Below are positions 10,976-24,589 of a stretch of 64,000 nucleotides of DNA, in pieces. The translations under genes were made by a program, and so were the position numbers. The DNA lies in NCBI GenBank assembly GCA_964019165.1, contig OZ025267.1, positions 13,683,324-13,747,323 of the forward strand, read 5' to 3'. The notes below the pieces were generated by a model. It did not search any database and had not been told where the DNA came from. It saw only the letters and a list, made by a program, of their open reading frames with translations. The stretch comes from Mastigias papua (taxonomy: Eukaryota; Cnidaria; Scyphozoa; Rhizostomeae; Mastigiidae). Every line of letters begins with the position of its first letter. Positions within the stretch are counted from its first letter, which is position 1.

Positions 10976-12233
10976 TGCTAAGTACAATGGAAAACCTCTA
11001 GGCACAGAAATAAACGCTAAATCATCAATCGAATATATTAATTGAAAAAGGAATCAATGTAGAGAAAAATGAGTGAAACGGCTGTCGAAAAAGAACTGAA
11101 ATCTTAATGGAAATCTTAATGGAAAGCTATAATGCTGAATCTACTTATTTAAATCAAACCTGTTAACAAAATATTAATTATATTAAAAGTATTTTTGTTA
11201 TTTTTGCACTATGCTACACTGTACTGTTAACATGATACATTGGACACAGAATCTATTCAGAGCATTGGACTAGTATAAATAGTTTTGGAAGGCTCCGTGA
11301 AAAATAAATTTTTTAAAAGGCAACTCTGAGTAAATATTTGAAATAAAACAAAGTCAATAATGCATAACTTGAAAAATGCATGAAATTTAACGCCAATATG
11401 TTTCACGCAATAACACGCAATATGAAAACAGACTAATGGCTTCTCATCTAAGGCCTTTTGACTGAAGATTACAGTAGGCCTTGATGGTGTTACCTAAGGC
11501 GATAAGTTTCGAAAGCGCCTTGTTGCGTCTTGTTTTTTCATATAAACTTTCTTGGATTGCTCTCCTTATGGCTTTGAAGTGCTAGGTATATTACTTGTGA
11601 ACTTACTGTGAATGTAAATAGATGTTCAATAGGATTGTGCAGATCAGTAGATCATATGCTAAGGGCTACTTACGCGACGTCATTGAACTGAAATCATTCG
11701 CGTTGTATAGTCTAGACCAGGGTTTATTGAAACAATTGCAAGGATTCCAAAGGCAAACAGATCACTTCAGTACTGATCTAAGGAGCGTTGCGTTGAGAAG
11801 AAGACAGAGTACAAGAAATTACGACGGCATCATAGTGATCCTTAGAAAATACTAGTTGTGGCATGCTTGGAAGTTTAACTGTTTATAACAGAATGAAGAA
11901 AGTAGAGGTAAGTTGTAACTCCTTTGTAATGAAGCTTGATGTATTATATTTTTGATGTATTGTACCAACCTATTCATCGCTTTGGGACGGGTCGTATACT
12001 ATTATTTTGGAAAAATAATGCACATTCATAGTGAAGTTGTTCGGATGCGCATTCAGAACTATTTACGAGGTTATTTGGAAATCACATTTATCCACATCAT
12101 ATCCTAATGGCATTATTACACAACCCAAACTACAAGCGGCACAGGATTTAGTGATGAACTCATGCTGGGCAAGCTGAACATAAAGGGAAAATTTTTGGAG
12201 CTTTGAGTTAAATCTATGGGTGAAATATTTGTC
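10976..12233. other. no gene seen
   Basis: AT-rich, no supported feature. A plus-strand ORF at 11622-11855 (77 codons) is basic and Gln/Arg-rich in its middle but matches nothing I recognise and has no splice context I can defend. Confidence 0.5.
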
Positions 12234-12488
12234 TTAAGGACCGGTCATTAATTCTTCCCGGGGAGGGAACGGAAGAAATCTAGGAAGGGGACCAAACTTC
12301 TGTGTACTCAGAGAGAGAAGATGAAAAATAAAGAGCATTTAAAAGAAGGAGTAAGGAGTTTCCTCTGGAGTCCCGCAATGGGGATCAAACTTTTTACATA
12401 AATCTGAGAGGGGGGATGAACATTCTATCAAACATACGAGAATGTCTCCCACCCCCTCCCCACAAGTAATTGATGGCCCGTCCCTTAT
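12234..12488. mobile_element. MITE-like element, 255 bp
   Basis: Imperfect inverted ends: TTAAGGACCGGTCATTAATT (12234-12253) against AATTGATGGCCCGTCCCTTAT (12468-12488). Each is followed inward by a G-rich block (CCCGGGGAGGG on the left, the complement of CCACCCCCTCCCC on the right). The interior also holds GAGAGGGGGGATG. No ORF was found. The end sequence, a GGACCGGTCATTAATT type followed by GGGGAGGG, looks like a dispersed MITE family. Confidence 0.5.
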
Positions 12489-15400
12489 GTGGTTAGGCTG
12501 AGATGGTCCGGCTATTAAGATTCCTTGTGAAAAGGGCTTTGATGCAATCGATACAACGCAATGTTAGACAAAAATAGCAGTAAACAGATACTTTAGAATC
12601 AAATGGAAGGAAGAGTTAAATTGCTATAAAAGTGATATAAAATGTACGGCAAACTTTTTAAAAACGACAATAAGAATAAATTTAACTTTTAAAAACTTGA
12701 TGCCATTGAAATTTCTTAAAGAGAGAAGCTAGATCTTTAACAATTAAATATCTTCAGTCAGCAACATAATACAGCAAACTTGCTGTATTGTATCTGATAT
12801 GGTCCTTACGTGAAGCATATTTCCTGTTGGATGTGAAGCGTTTAGCCATAAATTATGAGAGTTAACCATGACAGATGAAATTCTTATGAGATGACGTTTA
12901 TCGCAATGCAAATTAGCAATGCATTCAAGTAGCCGTTAGGCTTCTGTGCAGCGTTAGTGACAGCTTTAACATGACAAACAGGACGCATAGACTGTTTATA
13001 GAGATTTGAAAGGATGTAGGGGTATAGCGTAGACAATTCCGATAACCATTAATAATTTTCATTTATACATCTATCTACGAAAATCATAATGCCCTCTGTT
13101 CCCTTCTTCTCTTCATCTTAGGTTTTGCAAAATTTGTAGTAGTTATTTCTAAATTACTGCTGAGTGGAAAACTGCAAATAATACTGTGATAGTTTTGATA
13201 TTACGTGATCATCTTGTAATGCTTGCGTAATCTTGAATATGAGGTCAAGTTTTGTCTCAGGCACATTTAAGCGGAGCAAAGTAACTAACAGAATTCTGAA
13301 CTTTTTCATTTATAGATTGGATAAGAAAATGCGTGTTTCATTCATTGAAATTCTGCAAAATTTACAGCTAAGAAGTGCTCATTTATGCTATTTAGTAGAC
13401 AAAATACATGTAGCTTGGGTAGCACGTTGCTGAAGAGATTCATATGTGAATAGTTAAAATAGTGAACTATCGTGTAATCACCAGTTCATTTATGAAGAAT
13501 TCAACGCATGCTAGATGTGAACAGAATGCAACCAAAGTTCATATAGAACTCTCCTATAAACTCGAATTGACCAAGAATCATCCTATCTAATTTCAAGCTA
13601 TGTAGGATGGAATTGTCAGTTTACTAGCATTGAAATCATAAATTTGTGCTAAATCCTTTGTTGATCTAGCTTCGTACCGTGCACCCACAAGAAATAATAA
13701 TAAGGTGCCTATTATGCAGTGAGATTTGCAACTGCATATTAATGTATAGTTTGATGAAATGATTTCTCACTCAGTATTGAATTATTACATATCTTTTACA
13801 ATACACCTCCATGAATATTTTTAAAAGATTTAGATTTCTTTACCGTGCAGCAACAAATCATGCTCATTAAGATTCTTGCTTTCTGAATGTATCCACGTAT
13901 CGCGTGTATCCACGTTAACACAACTTTTATTCTCTAGTAGCCTGCGTTATATTGTTCATTCAATATAGTCGTTTTTCAAGTTCTTGGCTGATAGCACAAT
14001 AGAGTATTTCGTAGCTCTCAAAATTCAATAGCGGGAACTACTCCTTTGCCCTAGAACACCTCATCTACTCTAACTTTCTTCCTTGAACAATATTGCTTCC
14101 TTATGTAACTAAAAATTAATCGCCTCTGTACACAACTACCCAACGAGAGATTTTGGGCGTTATAATGAACATGTCTTCCAATTTTCACCCATTTATTTTA
14201 CCACGCTAATAGTAAGTAGCCCTAAACAGGTCCGATGACATTTCGTGTGGTCCACAATGCTCACCCACTGCATATCTGTCATAGTCATGGTAATGTTCAA
14301 TAAATTTTCATGAGACAATGTTACAAATCGTAAAGGAAACTTAAAGCTCCCACATTAGTAATTAGTAAATTGATTGCAAAATTTAAAGGCGTTCTGCAAA
14401 AACCATTATGTAGATTCCAATGTTCATGTAAAAGGAGTTTGTCGCAATTGAAGTAGATCAAAGGAGGTTTGTATTTGCCATCTTTTGAGAGATGTGTTTC
14501 TGATAGTTGTGGTCGGGATATCAAGATCTTCTGACAGCTAGGGTTGAATCTTTGGATTTCATTAAGTCTTCACATCATTAAATAGTGGTTATTGCAAAAT
14601 ACTATACGATTCTTAGCTCGACTCTTTGCCATCTATTCTGTGAAATCTGTGCGTTAAATGCTATCTACTTTATGCAACGTTTGTGATAAATGCAAATGTA
14701 ATGTCATTTGAGGTGTATTTGCTAGAATTTCCACTACGTCATCAAAGCCTGGTTCATCATATAAGACTTTCTATGGTTTTAGGTGATAAGATTCCTTCAC
14801 TGCACGTTTCCTCTTGCTGCTTTTGCCTTATTTTGTGTTAAGCCCGTTAGCAGTATTCATAGGCCTGGGCAACTTGCTTAGTCATGATGCACTCAATGGA
14901 ATGTCTATTATTGCAAGGATGTCTCCTAGCCATGCGTACACATCCAATACTAAATAAGACACAACACTTCTAGGAGACTGGAGGCCTAGCCTTCCCCTAA
15001 ATTTTCCCAAGAATTTTCAACCTCATAATTTTAATTTTCATTGTAGATTTCTCGTAAATATGTAAATAAAGCACTATACTTCTCTGTAAAATTTCAATCT
15101 ATGGGTTGGTTTTACAGTCGTTCTAGAGTTAGTAATTTTCCACGGCATCAGACCAAGCCATAGTGGGTCTTGCTATGTCACTATCAAAGCTTATCTACTC
15201 CCAGGTATAATCACTGGTCACTGTAAAAGATTGTAAATTCACTTAAGATTCATAGCTCTGAAAGGTCTAAACAAGGAATAGCTTTAACGGCTTATCGTTT
15301 ATCACCAATTGTGCTACGGCTGTTTCTGTTGATCAATTATAGCTTTGCCCCCCTTTCGCAGTTAGAAAGGGCACGCTACACTCTGAACACATGGATACAA

Positions 15401-16453
15401 CAACACATCAAGATGTTATAAAATCTCAAGCAAGACCAAAAGTGACTAGGAGTGCTTTTAGAAACGAAGCTCCCTAGTTGTAATTCAATACTGCTAGCTC
15501 TAAAGTACGAACATTTCAGTGAAGATTAGCAGTTGTCGATGCACATTCTCTTGCAAGCCTGAAGACAGGGGCTTTCAGTAGGGGACACAGTTACTCCAAA
15601 CCTAATAAGTATCAAATTGCTCAGCGCCACAGAATAAGGATTAGGCAAAAACTCGCAATGGCACCTTTAGCACATTGATAACGCGGAATCTTCAGCTCGA
15701 ATGCATGGAGTTCTGATACTCTACCACTTTGCTAAGCCTCATTTTATGTCCTTTTGAAGCTCAAGTGTTTTCTCTGTTACTTTAAGCTTATGCTAACTTT
15801 AAGTACTCTTAGATTGTACTCCGCTACATGTGTCATGAAAGGAAACATGAAGTGTATAATCTGCGTATGCAGCACCTATACAAACTACTACTTAACAGGA
15901 CAAAGAACTTTAGACTCGAATCACTTGCTATCTTTTATTAGAGGTAGCTTCCAGTGGAACAGTTTTGATGATAGTATCAAACTGGAACCAACATAGGCAT
16001 GCTTCAAAAAAAGGATGAATGACTGGAATGCAGATAAATTCACCCGTAGAAAAAGTCGCTCAATTCATATATATCTTTTTTTTTTATAGAGTTTCTATGT
16101 TATGATTATAATTAATTGGTTTTAATTAGCATTCTCCTCCTTACAACTGTAAATATCAACTTTAAATATTGATATTGATTAATTAAACATTCACTAATGA
16201 ACATTTAATTTTTCAAGTACCATCCCGGTTCAATCTCTCTTTCTAAGCTCATATATCAGTTTTCCGCTGAGAATTAGCGGGCCTCTTTTTAGCTTATGCA
16301 ACAGAGGGCCCATACTACCTAGATTTTCTGTAGTAGCTTGGTTTGGTTTTCTTATGGGCTTGTTCACCAAGCAAGATCCCACATAATCCTCATTTCCTAC
16401 ACAACTTTTTGAATTGTAAAACTTAGATCTCACATGAACGTCGCGGAGGTTTT
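12489..16453. other. no gene seen
   Basis: Nearly 4 kb of AT-rich sequence without a supported gene, element boundary or RNA. ORFs of 60-80 codons show no domain. Confidence 0.5.
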
Positions 16454-16486
16454 GGCAAGCGGTTTGAACACTCCAACCTGCTTGCC
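16454..16486. repeat. short imperfect hairpin
   Basis: GGCAAGCGGTTTG (16454-16466) pairs with CAACCTGCTTGCC (16474-16486) with two non-Watson-Crick positions and a 7-base loop. Function unknown; it may be part of a decayed MITE. Confidence 0.45.
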
Positions 16487-16798
16487 AGACAGGAGAGATG
16501 TCTACTGCAAATGATTTTTTATCTAGAAACAGTCGCTGCTAGTGCTAATGGGCATTATGGGCAGAGCTCCACAAGACAGGTTTAGTAACATTAAAATCAT
16601 TTTTCCTATTATTTGGTTAGTGTTAATTAAATGCATGAATATTATAACCTATACCATCATACCTCGTGTTGCCTGTGAAATCCGGTATGATCTAATTGGT
16701 CGAAAATATCATAATGAGCGTGGAGCTCATCATATGTTTGAATGACTTCAACCATGGTCTGCGCAGGTCTTTCACCAGTATAAACATGATCTGCGCTG

Positions 16799-16827
16799 GT
16801 AGGGCAGGCAAAATCAGATTGCCCTAC
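16799..16827. repeat. short hairpin
   Basis: GTAGGGCA (16799-16806) pairs exactly with TGCCCTAC (16820-16827) across a 13-base loop. The words CTGCGCAGG (about 16759) and CTGCGCTGG (about 16791) lie just upstream. The local GC content is higher than in the surroundings. No function can be assigned. Confidence 0.4.
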
Positions 16828-17093
16828 CCGAACTGCTTAGAGCATGCGGGTTAACATGTGCATGTGATTTCTGGTGTGCAGTGATTGGCTTATTCCGTTA
16901 AAAAATGGGCAAGAAAATGTTCTGCCCCTCCATTTACAGCTACAACCTCATCACAGACAAAACAACTCTCGATTTGAATGCTCAATGCGGAAGGTCTACA
17001 TTCAAGAAGAGTTTCTATGGCTAATCAAGAAGGTTTGATTAATGGTAAAGTGATTGTTTGTAGCAACTCCATTTTAGTTACTTATTTCACGCT

Positions 17094-17121
17094 CCATTCA
17101 TTCATTCATTCATTCATTCAC
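17094..17121 (+). repeat. (CATT)n microsatellite
   Basis: About seven CATT units. It produces a Phe-Ile-His-Ser repeat in the overlapping 61-codon ORF, which is therefore not a gene. Confidence 0.9.
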
Positions 17122-20100
17122 TGCGTGCTTTTCTCCAACTCATTGCCATCACTTCCATCATAACACCTTGCCCTTTGTTTAGGCCTATTTTTGTACCAGC
17201 TTGCCCTCAACACTTTGGCATACCTAACCTAGCCCTTCCCTTCCAATATAAATTTTGCTTATGTCATCTTTTCACATAAGTCAGGGGAACAAATTTAAAA
17301 GGCTACAAAAAATCCATGGGAAAGAAAAGCACAAAGATGAGATCGTTCATTGAATCTTGTTTCAAATTGTATTCGTGATATTACAAGTCGAAACGAAGAG
17401 AAATAAGCATACTGTCATACTATCCAAAGTACTGGCATAGAGCGAATCTAGCAAAAGATAGCTAAAATCCCACAACTAACAAGACACTGTAACTATATCT
17501 CTCAGTACCGACTTCACAAAACACGATGCTTATCAAAACCCACGTTCCTCTTGCTCTCTCATATCATTATAAGCGTTACTAGTACACATTACTCTTAACT
17601 TTTCTTATTGCACTTTTGTGTGCAACTAAGAGACATATTTTATTTCTTTTTTGAAAATTTTAATTGTAATATTTCGGTTATTCCTTAGAAAGTGACCACA
17701 AAATCTACTTCTAGCTTTACTGAAGATTTGAAGTATTAGGCATTGTATTCTTTGGTTACTAACCCAGTGATAATTATAAAGCACTATTTTTCAGCATGCT
17801 TTTTTCAAACAACTGATGCACAGCATAAAATCTATAGATTTTACAGGCAGAATTGTTCTACCTTTGCCCCACCAGAGTTCAGGACCACCACCCGCCACTG
17901 ATTAGAAAGTAATAAAGTCAAATGCAAAATGGCTGAATCCGTTTTCTAGAACAAAATCTTTTGCTGGGTTGTTGAGAGGGCAAAGGACTCTATTGATTGT
18001 TTTATAGGATAAGTGTACTTGCGATACATAAGGTGTAAAGTCAATGTGCAACCATTAAATCATAATTTTTATCTCGATAGTCGGGATTGACTTTCAGAAT
18101 TTACCATTCGTCTCTCTGAGTGGTCTTTCCTAGTTGGTAAGCTACCTCACTTTCAAATCAGTCAAATTTCCATCGAATTTACTCCAAGATCCGCACATTA
18201 TTTGACTCCTCAGATTTTGTCTGAAATAGAAAGGATGCAATTTGTAGTCTAGGTTGATGTCTAGATTAGGAGTGGTTCCCCCACAGTCTCCTCCAGAAAA
18301 CAGATAAAATCTATTAATCTTCATGAAAAGAAAAGTCTTAAATTTTCAAATCTCCCTGCTATCCTATTTTAAGCTATCCTTGAACAAATTAACACAGTGA
18401 TGGAAAAAACCACCAAACTAAATAGGCACTTGTGAATGAAAGTATTCTTTAAGACTCCTAAGGACTGATGATGTAAGAAAGTAATGCGATGTGCAGTGAC
18501 AACTGGATAATGTAGAAAGACTTAAGCGTTAATTGCCTGATAAGTCAAATCAGATATGGGATTACAAAGTAAAGTAGAACAACTTTTGTAGATTGTAGTT
18601 AAATCCTTCCCCAAATCTGAACCCTATTGCAGCTACTAAGAGCACATAGTGACAACTATAATCTTCACCAGTAGTGTGACTGCTCTATTTTCACTTCCTT
18701 GTTATGTCAATTGTTTTATCCTTGAGATTTCCCAATGATATTTTTACATATGATGTCCTAGCCGAAATAGCATGGAGCTTACATATTCCCACAAATATCA
18801 TATGACACTTTGTGTACAACTCTGAACTTCATAGTAAGACCTCAAAAACATAGACGGACTAGACAGACCTGCTATGTTATGATAATGATTGCTAAGTTAA
18901 TCTTAACTTTGAAAGTCTGTCTGTGATTTCAAGCCTGGGGATCATCCACTTTGACAACCACTCTATGAGATTTACTTGTAAAGCTGAAGCAGAGGCTCTA
19001 TTGGAAGTTTTCTTAGGCTCGAATCTGTGCTCTTATAGGAAGTTAAAAGGTTTGAAGTTTAGTTCAAAATCAGGAATTTGGAATAGAGAGAACTATGGAA
19101 TGTTAGAAGACCAAACTGCAGGTGGCAATATACTTTTTCTACCCTATTCTCTTCAGTTCTGCACAGTTCAGTTTATTTTAAGATCGCATCTCATAAAGTG
19201 ATATGCTACAAATTCATACAGTATGAATAACGACATATTAAGATTATGAATAAAAAGTTACTGGAGTATGACATGTTGTAGCAATCGTACCAATCATCTA
19301 TTAATGGAATATAACTATTTGCTTAGCATAACTTTGACTTATTACCCAAGCTCATCACAATAGCTTTCACCCTAAGAAGCAAAACTAATTTATTTGGTAG
19401 AAAATTCTCCTGTCTGACTTATAGACTTTGGTATTAGGAAAATCTAGCAGCATCTTGCAACCATAATTCCCCTTTTGATATAGGATTTTTCTTGGACCTA
19501 CATCTATGGTTCTATTCACCCACCTTTATCAGTTAATTCGTCTGAATCGTAGTCATTCCACTTCTACAGCCCATTTTGATAATTAGGTTGCCCCGAGGCT
19601 AATTTTAGATTTGTCCAAAGGCAAAACAATTTTAAGACGAGTTTTCCTGTTTTCTACACTAAAGTAATAACTCTCCCATCGATGGTTTGAACTATTGTAT
19701 CAATAAGATAGGCTGTTCTATCCTTAATTGCCAGAGCAATCAGTCACATCTAATAATAACTAGGATGTTAATTTTTTCCTTAGTTTGATTTGTCACAATC
19801 AGAAGACATTTTTGTGATATCCACCCATTCATTAATCCTGTACTGAAGGGAAGCTTAGAGATTGTTATGTTTATGTTGTTGTTGCTGTTGTCGAAGGACA
19901 CACAACTCACTCCGCCCTCGTACAGTTGATATCTCAATAACTCAATGGAGTAGAATTTCCATTGAGATGTTTGAATGAATGAGTTGAAACTGCTTAGCTT
20001 TGCAAGAGGAAGATTGTTTCGGCTTGTCTGTGTCTGATAATCAAGACCACAGTAGTCTGTGTCTTTGTGAAACGCGATAAGTCATTGTTCATAAATTCTC

Positions 20101-22803
20101 ATGACCTTTCTTAGCAACTGCGAGCAACCAATCTGCGGAATGAATACAATTACACGCGGATGATCGTCTACTAAGGCGATGTTTAGTATCATCCTTATGA
20201 ATTCTCAAAATCGTTTGAATGTCATGCAACAAAAGCAGAAAATAAGAAGGTGATCGGCTTCAAATACAGACATTCCTTTATGAGCATTATTCATGCAATC
20301 GTTTAATCGATGTCTTTGAGCAAATTTCAGGTCACAACATGTTGAAAATATACGAACGGGCAAAATTTAAACTAGTAATAGCATAGTAGAGCTTAGTCGA
20401 GTTAGCTCAAAATCCATTTTAAAGACAAGGACGGGTAACTGCCAAATTAGATGATTTTTCAGTGCAATTACTACCATTCTTAAGTATTTCTTATTATTGG
20501 ATATCAAGCACAGTCTTATAAGATATCAAACACAGTTCTTCATTGAAGGTGGATACATTGTTGCTTGTGCGTATTTCACCAATGATTTTAGTACGGCCTC
20601 AGTTAGTAAAGTTTCTTTTCCATTTGATCGGTGATCTAACTCGGTAAGGGCTATTCGTTTCTAACATATAATCCATTCTTCTGAGAATAAACCCGAAAAC
20701 AACCCTATCTTTTAATTAATAGCTTCTTTTGTTTACTTTTACTGCAAAACCTGGTTTCTTATAATTGAAGCAAAAGAACATACACTAACGGGTACCACTT
20801 CCAAAAGTGTGCTTTTAGTTAAGCTTTCCTTTTTACATGTCTGCATAGGAAGCAGCGGGAACGTTCACTGTTGATAGCTTTCCTCATTAATTTGATCTCG
20901 ATGGAAACACGGAAAACATTAATAGTATATGGAAAATACTTCTTCCGTTCAAAACTCATCAGAGTATGAACTTTCTCGTATTTTCCAATGGCTGAAAGAC
21001 TATATTCCCGAGTATTTGGCTACTATCTGGCGTTTCATGCTTTAATGAACTTCATACAAAAGACTACTTTCTGTATGCTACAAAATTTGCGAACTTATCG
21101 TGCATTTACATAATACCACACTGTGCTAAGGTGATTGATTTGGAATTGTGCAGTAGGTTGCATCCATAATGCAGAGTTGCTTTGGAATTGTATAGTAGGC
21201 ATGAAAATTATGGCAAACAAAATAATGATTGATTAAGTAAAATGCTAACTTGTTGAAGATAGAAGCCTATCTCGGATACTATGCTTAATGCACTTTTTTA
21301 CATTGAGAGTTTTTCAAGGATCATGATCAACTTCTTAGTTTTTTCGTAATTGCACTTCTTACTTTCTCTGTTAAGTTATATAATGAGGTAGAGTACAAAG
21401 ATGGAATGAAACCTTTTAAACAGGCTCTGTGCTCTTTCAGATAAATGAATGGGTGTTTCACACGACCTGATTACAGGAAAGGTAGGCCAGTAGATTGGTT
21501 TGCTGATCGACCTCCAATCTTCTCCAATGTTATTTGGTTTTTTCACTTTAAATTGGTTTTGTTGTTTAGGATTCTTGCAATTCTAGAATCTTGAAGATGT
21601 TTGAGATCTTTTGCTTGGTCACAACAAGCTAGACAGCTGCTACAATCATGAGATGGATAAAAAACAGTTAAAAAACCTTGACTAATATGATGACAAAGTT
21701 ATCTAAATGACAATAATTAATCGTAAACATGGTGATTACAGGCATTGTTAATAGCATCAACTTTATTCCACTTGCTATTAGAGAGTCATATTTTCAGCAG
21801 ATAATCGTAACTTGTAGAAGACGGCTCCCTTATAGCAATGTTGGGAATAGAATTGGTGAGGACAAGAGCACTTTCCTACCTCCAGAAATCTTTTGCCCAG
21901 CATGAGGTATATGTCTAGCACGCAATCCCAACATACCGACTGGAAATATAATCAACCTTTACCTTCATCTATCAGCAATCAACAATGAGCATATTCTACA
22001 TGCTTATATGAATGTTACATATAATTGTCTATAGCATTCAACTATATATACTTCTCTCTTTATGAATACTCAATTAACTTGCAGAATGAAACAAAAAATA
22101 TGCTTCTATCAAATGATGTAAAGAGAAACTTCCTTTTCCCTACATTGTTTTTCCATTATCAATAATTTTCTGGACATACGATAGAAGATCTGAATTCTAG
22201 AGCTCTTTGGTACTAATAATTCTTTATACTATGCCAACTAACTTTAAATTCAACAACTCTGCTACACCTGTCAGCTAATCTTTATACGTTTTCTTTCCTT
22301 GCTGCTTCATTTTCTAAAGTTTCTTGTCAATTGAATCCAGTGTAAAGATAAGCACTGCATTCGGTTTTCTGTGTTGAAAATGGCTTATGAATAGATAATT
22401 CATCTGCTTGTGCTAACTCGGAAATTACTTTCGAAAATTAAAAAGAACTTTCTTCACACTATTTCACCTAATAATTCTGGTTCAAGTGTTGACATTAGAG
22501 CCTATTATTTGGGTTGGCTACAAATTTCATGTATTTCGTTTTTGGCATTGAAATTTTGTAAATGAAATTTCATTTCGCTTTCATTTATTTAAGTTCATTG
22601 CTCATGTATGGTAAACTCATCAAGCCAAGTCTGTTTCGTAAGGGGTCTTGTTAGAAACTTTACGCCGTTTATATCAACGTTTAAATTGCATTAGTACAAT
22701 TCAAGATACAAATAATAAAAATTAAATTGCAATGAAGCATGAAACTAGAATATAGTATGCAGATTGTTGGCATTTTTCAGCTGGACTTTGTTTCACCTGG
22801 GTT
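17122..22803. other. no gene seen
   Basis: About 5.7 kb of AT-rich DNA. Two small tandem duplications are visible: ATATCAAGCACAGT at about 20500 recurs 22 bases later, and TTTGGAATTGTGCAGTAGG at about 21138 recurs near 21180 with two changes. The 92-codon ORF at 18923-19201 has no recognisable domain. No RNA genes were seen. Confidence 0.5.
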
Positions 22804-22812
22804 TATATATAT

Positions 22813-22893
<81 letters not shown>
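22804..22893. repeat. (TA)n microsatellite
   Basis: About 90 bases of alternating TA with one ACATGT interruption near its start. It explains the Tyr-Ile repeat ORFs here, which are not genes. Confidence 0.95.
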
Positions 22894-22897
<4 letters not shown>

Positions 22898-23179
22898 CAC
22901 TCAAGAAAAAAACTACATGTATAGAGGTACAGGGGTACAGAGGATTTGCATATGAGAATATTAACAGGAAACTAATCAATTCTCTGCTACTTTAAGTTTC
23001 GTGCTTGCACTCTCCTCAAACGGTCTAATCTGAAGCATATTCCTAACGATTAGACTATTTATTACAAGAAGTGTTAAAAGAGTATTGGTTAGAAGGAAGG
23101 CGATATGTAGAGGGAAAAGGGCTAGGTGAAAAAAGAGCATTGATGTAAAGATTGCAATCAAGTAATAGAATTTCTACTG

Positions 23180-24490
23180 TATGCACGACCATACTTATCT
23201 GTGATGACGGCATTTGGCATTTAGAGACTAATTTGGATCGTATGTTCTGCAGGGTTGAGTCATTGGCTTTGATCATATATAGCTTTTTTCTTCTAGTCTT
23301 TGTTTTTGTGCTTAAGTTCCCAGATCTATTTTGAGAGCACGGTTCTGTTAATGTACTTTACGTTACGTAGGGACATTTTGTGCTGGGTGCACCGCTTTTG
23401 AACGTACCATCTGCCAGTGGTTTTGATGCGGGTGATTTTCATGTTGTGTTTGTTGATGAGTGATTCCATGTTGTTTATGCAACTTTCATCTTGTTTTTGT
23501 TGATTAGCAGTGGAAATTCTGTTGCTTTTGAAAGTGGTTAGATACTAGCCTGAGGAAGGATCTGCCGAAATTAGTTTGCACATTTTTACCGTAGGGTGGG
23601 TTGCACTAGATAATGTTGCGTGGTCTGCTTTTTCGTGTTTGTTTTGCATGGTTACGGATGCTGTAACTGCGTGTATTTGTGAATCCGCTGGATTTCAACA
23701 CGGTTTGACTTTCTCAAGTTCAGCTTTATTACATGATTTGTCAGGCATCCTACAGCTGATGGCTTCTGGGATGAGCTTGAGTATGTTAGGTGGATGGCTG
23801 GACTTTGTGTTAATGTACAATGGCTGATCGTTGGGCAGCTTGCAAGGGTAGCGTAACACGTTTGTCAGGTTAAATGTTACATCGAGAAAGTTCACTATTT
23901 TCACATAAGTTTGGATTCTGATGCAGATGGTGTGGTTTTTGAAGCGTCTGGTGATGTCTGTCTTAATATATTCTGCCTATGACCCGCCCGTAGATGTTGT
24001 CAAAAAATAGCGAGACCATCCTCTCTGTACAGTTCAATGTTATCTTTACGGTATAGTGTGCAAGGGGTATTCAGGAGGAAAAACTCTACCAGTTCACAGA
24101 TCTCCGTGCCATCGAGGCTGCCCATGGAAACATCGAACATGTTGCCGTCTGTGTTAACCCAGGCTGAATTGTTGCTAGAAAGTAGAGATTTGCCAGCATG
24201 CATTATGATATTGATATCCTTGTCAGGGATGTCATCGAAGGTCTTTGCTAAGTTGAAAACATTTGTTAAAAGTTGTTCATTTATTGAAGGATCGAAGTTT
24301 TAGATGTCAAAGGCAGCGAACGAATGCCGTTGCTTGATTGGTATGGTTGTGAACCAGTCGATAGCAGAAATGGAGCTTTCCATTGTTGTATTGAGGTCTT
24401 GTTTCTTATATGTGTGATATTTCTATCGAAGATCTGTTTGCTTATTCGACCTATTTCGCTTAAAGGGTGTATATATAGATAGCTAGAAAA
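23180..24490 (-). pseudogene. Penelope-like reverse transcriptase, decayed
   Basis: Minus-strand relic of a retroelement polymerase. From N to C it shows: LSEIGRISKQIFDRN (about 24430-24470), equivalent to the family's SELGKVSKQI region; AIDWFTTIPIK then FDI-stop-NFDPSI (motif A; TAA at 24300-24302, family sense DIVDFYPSI); MFDVSMGSLDGTEICELV (about 24080-24140); LYREDGLAIF (YxDD box, first Asp replaced by Glu at 24021-24023); KIVNFLDVTFNL; CNPPYGKNVQTNFGRSFLRL; and KRCTQHKMSLRNVKY then LSK-stop-IWELKHKN, resembling the GIY-YIG-type endonuclease tail of these proteins. Stops, frameshifts and the altered YxDD box show it is dead. The subfamily is from memory of cnidarian homologues; a YRDD-type Penelope-like element is most likely. 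Confidence 0.75.
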
Positions 24491-24589
24491 TAAAACCACT
24501 CTGAAATCAGTACCAGTTTCATCCGTTTAATATGGAATCTTCAGTGATCTCAGTGAATTCGGTGAAGATCCCATATAAAACGAATGAAC

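Noticed and set aside
16220..16240. tRNA gene based on a GGTTCAATC B-box-like word
   Set aside because: No A box at the right distance and no cloverleaf arms.
22739..22955. Two ORFs with long Tyr-Ile repeats
   Set aside because: They are translations of a (TA)n microsatellite.
23152..24303. Plus-strand ORFs in the 23-24.3 kb region
   Set aside because: Antisense of the Penelope-like pseudogene; only the minus frames show RT motifs.
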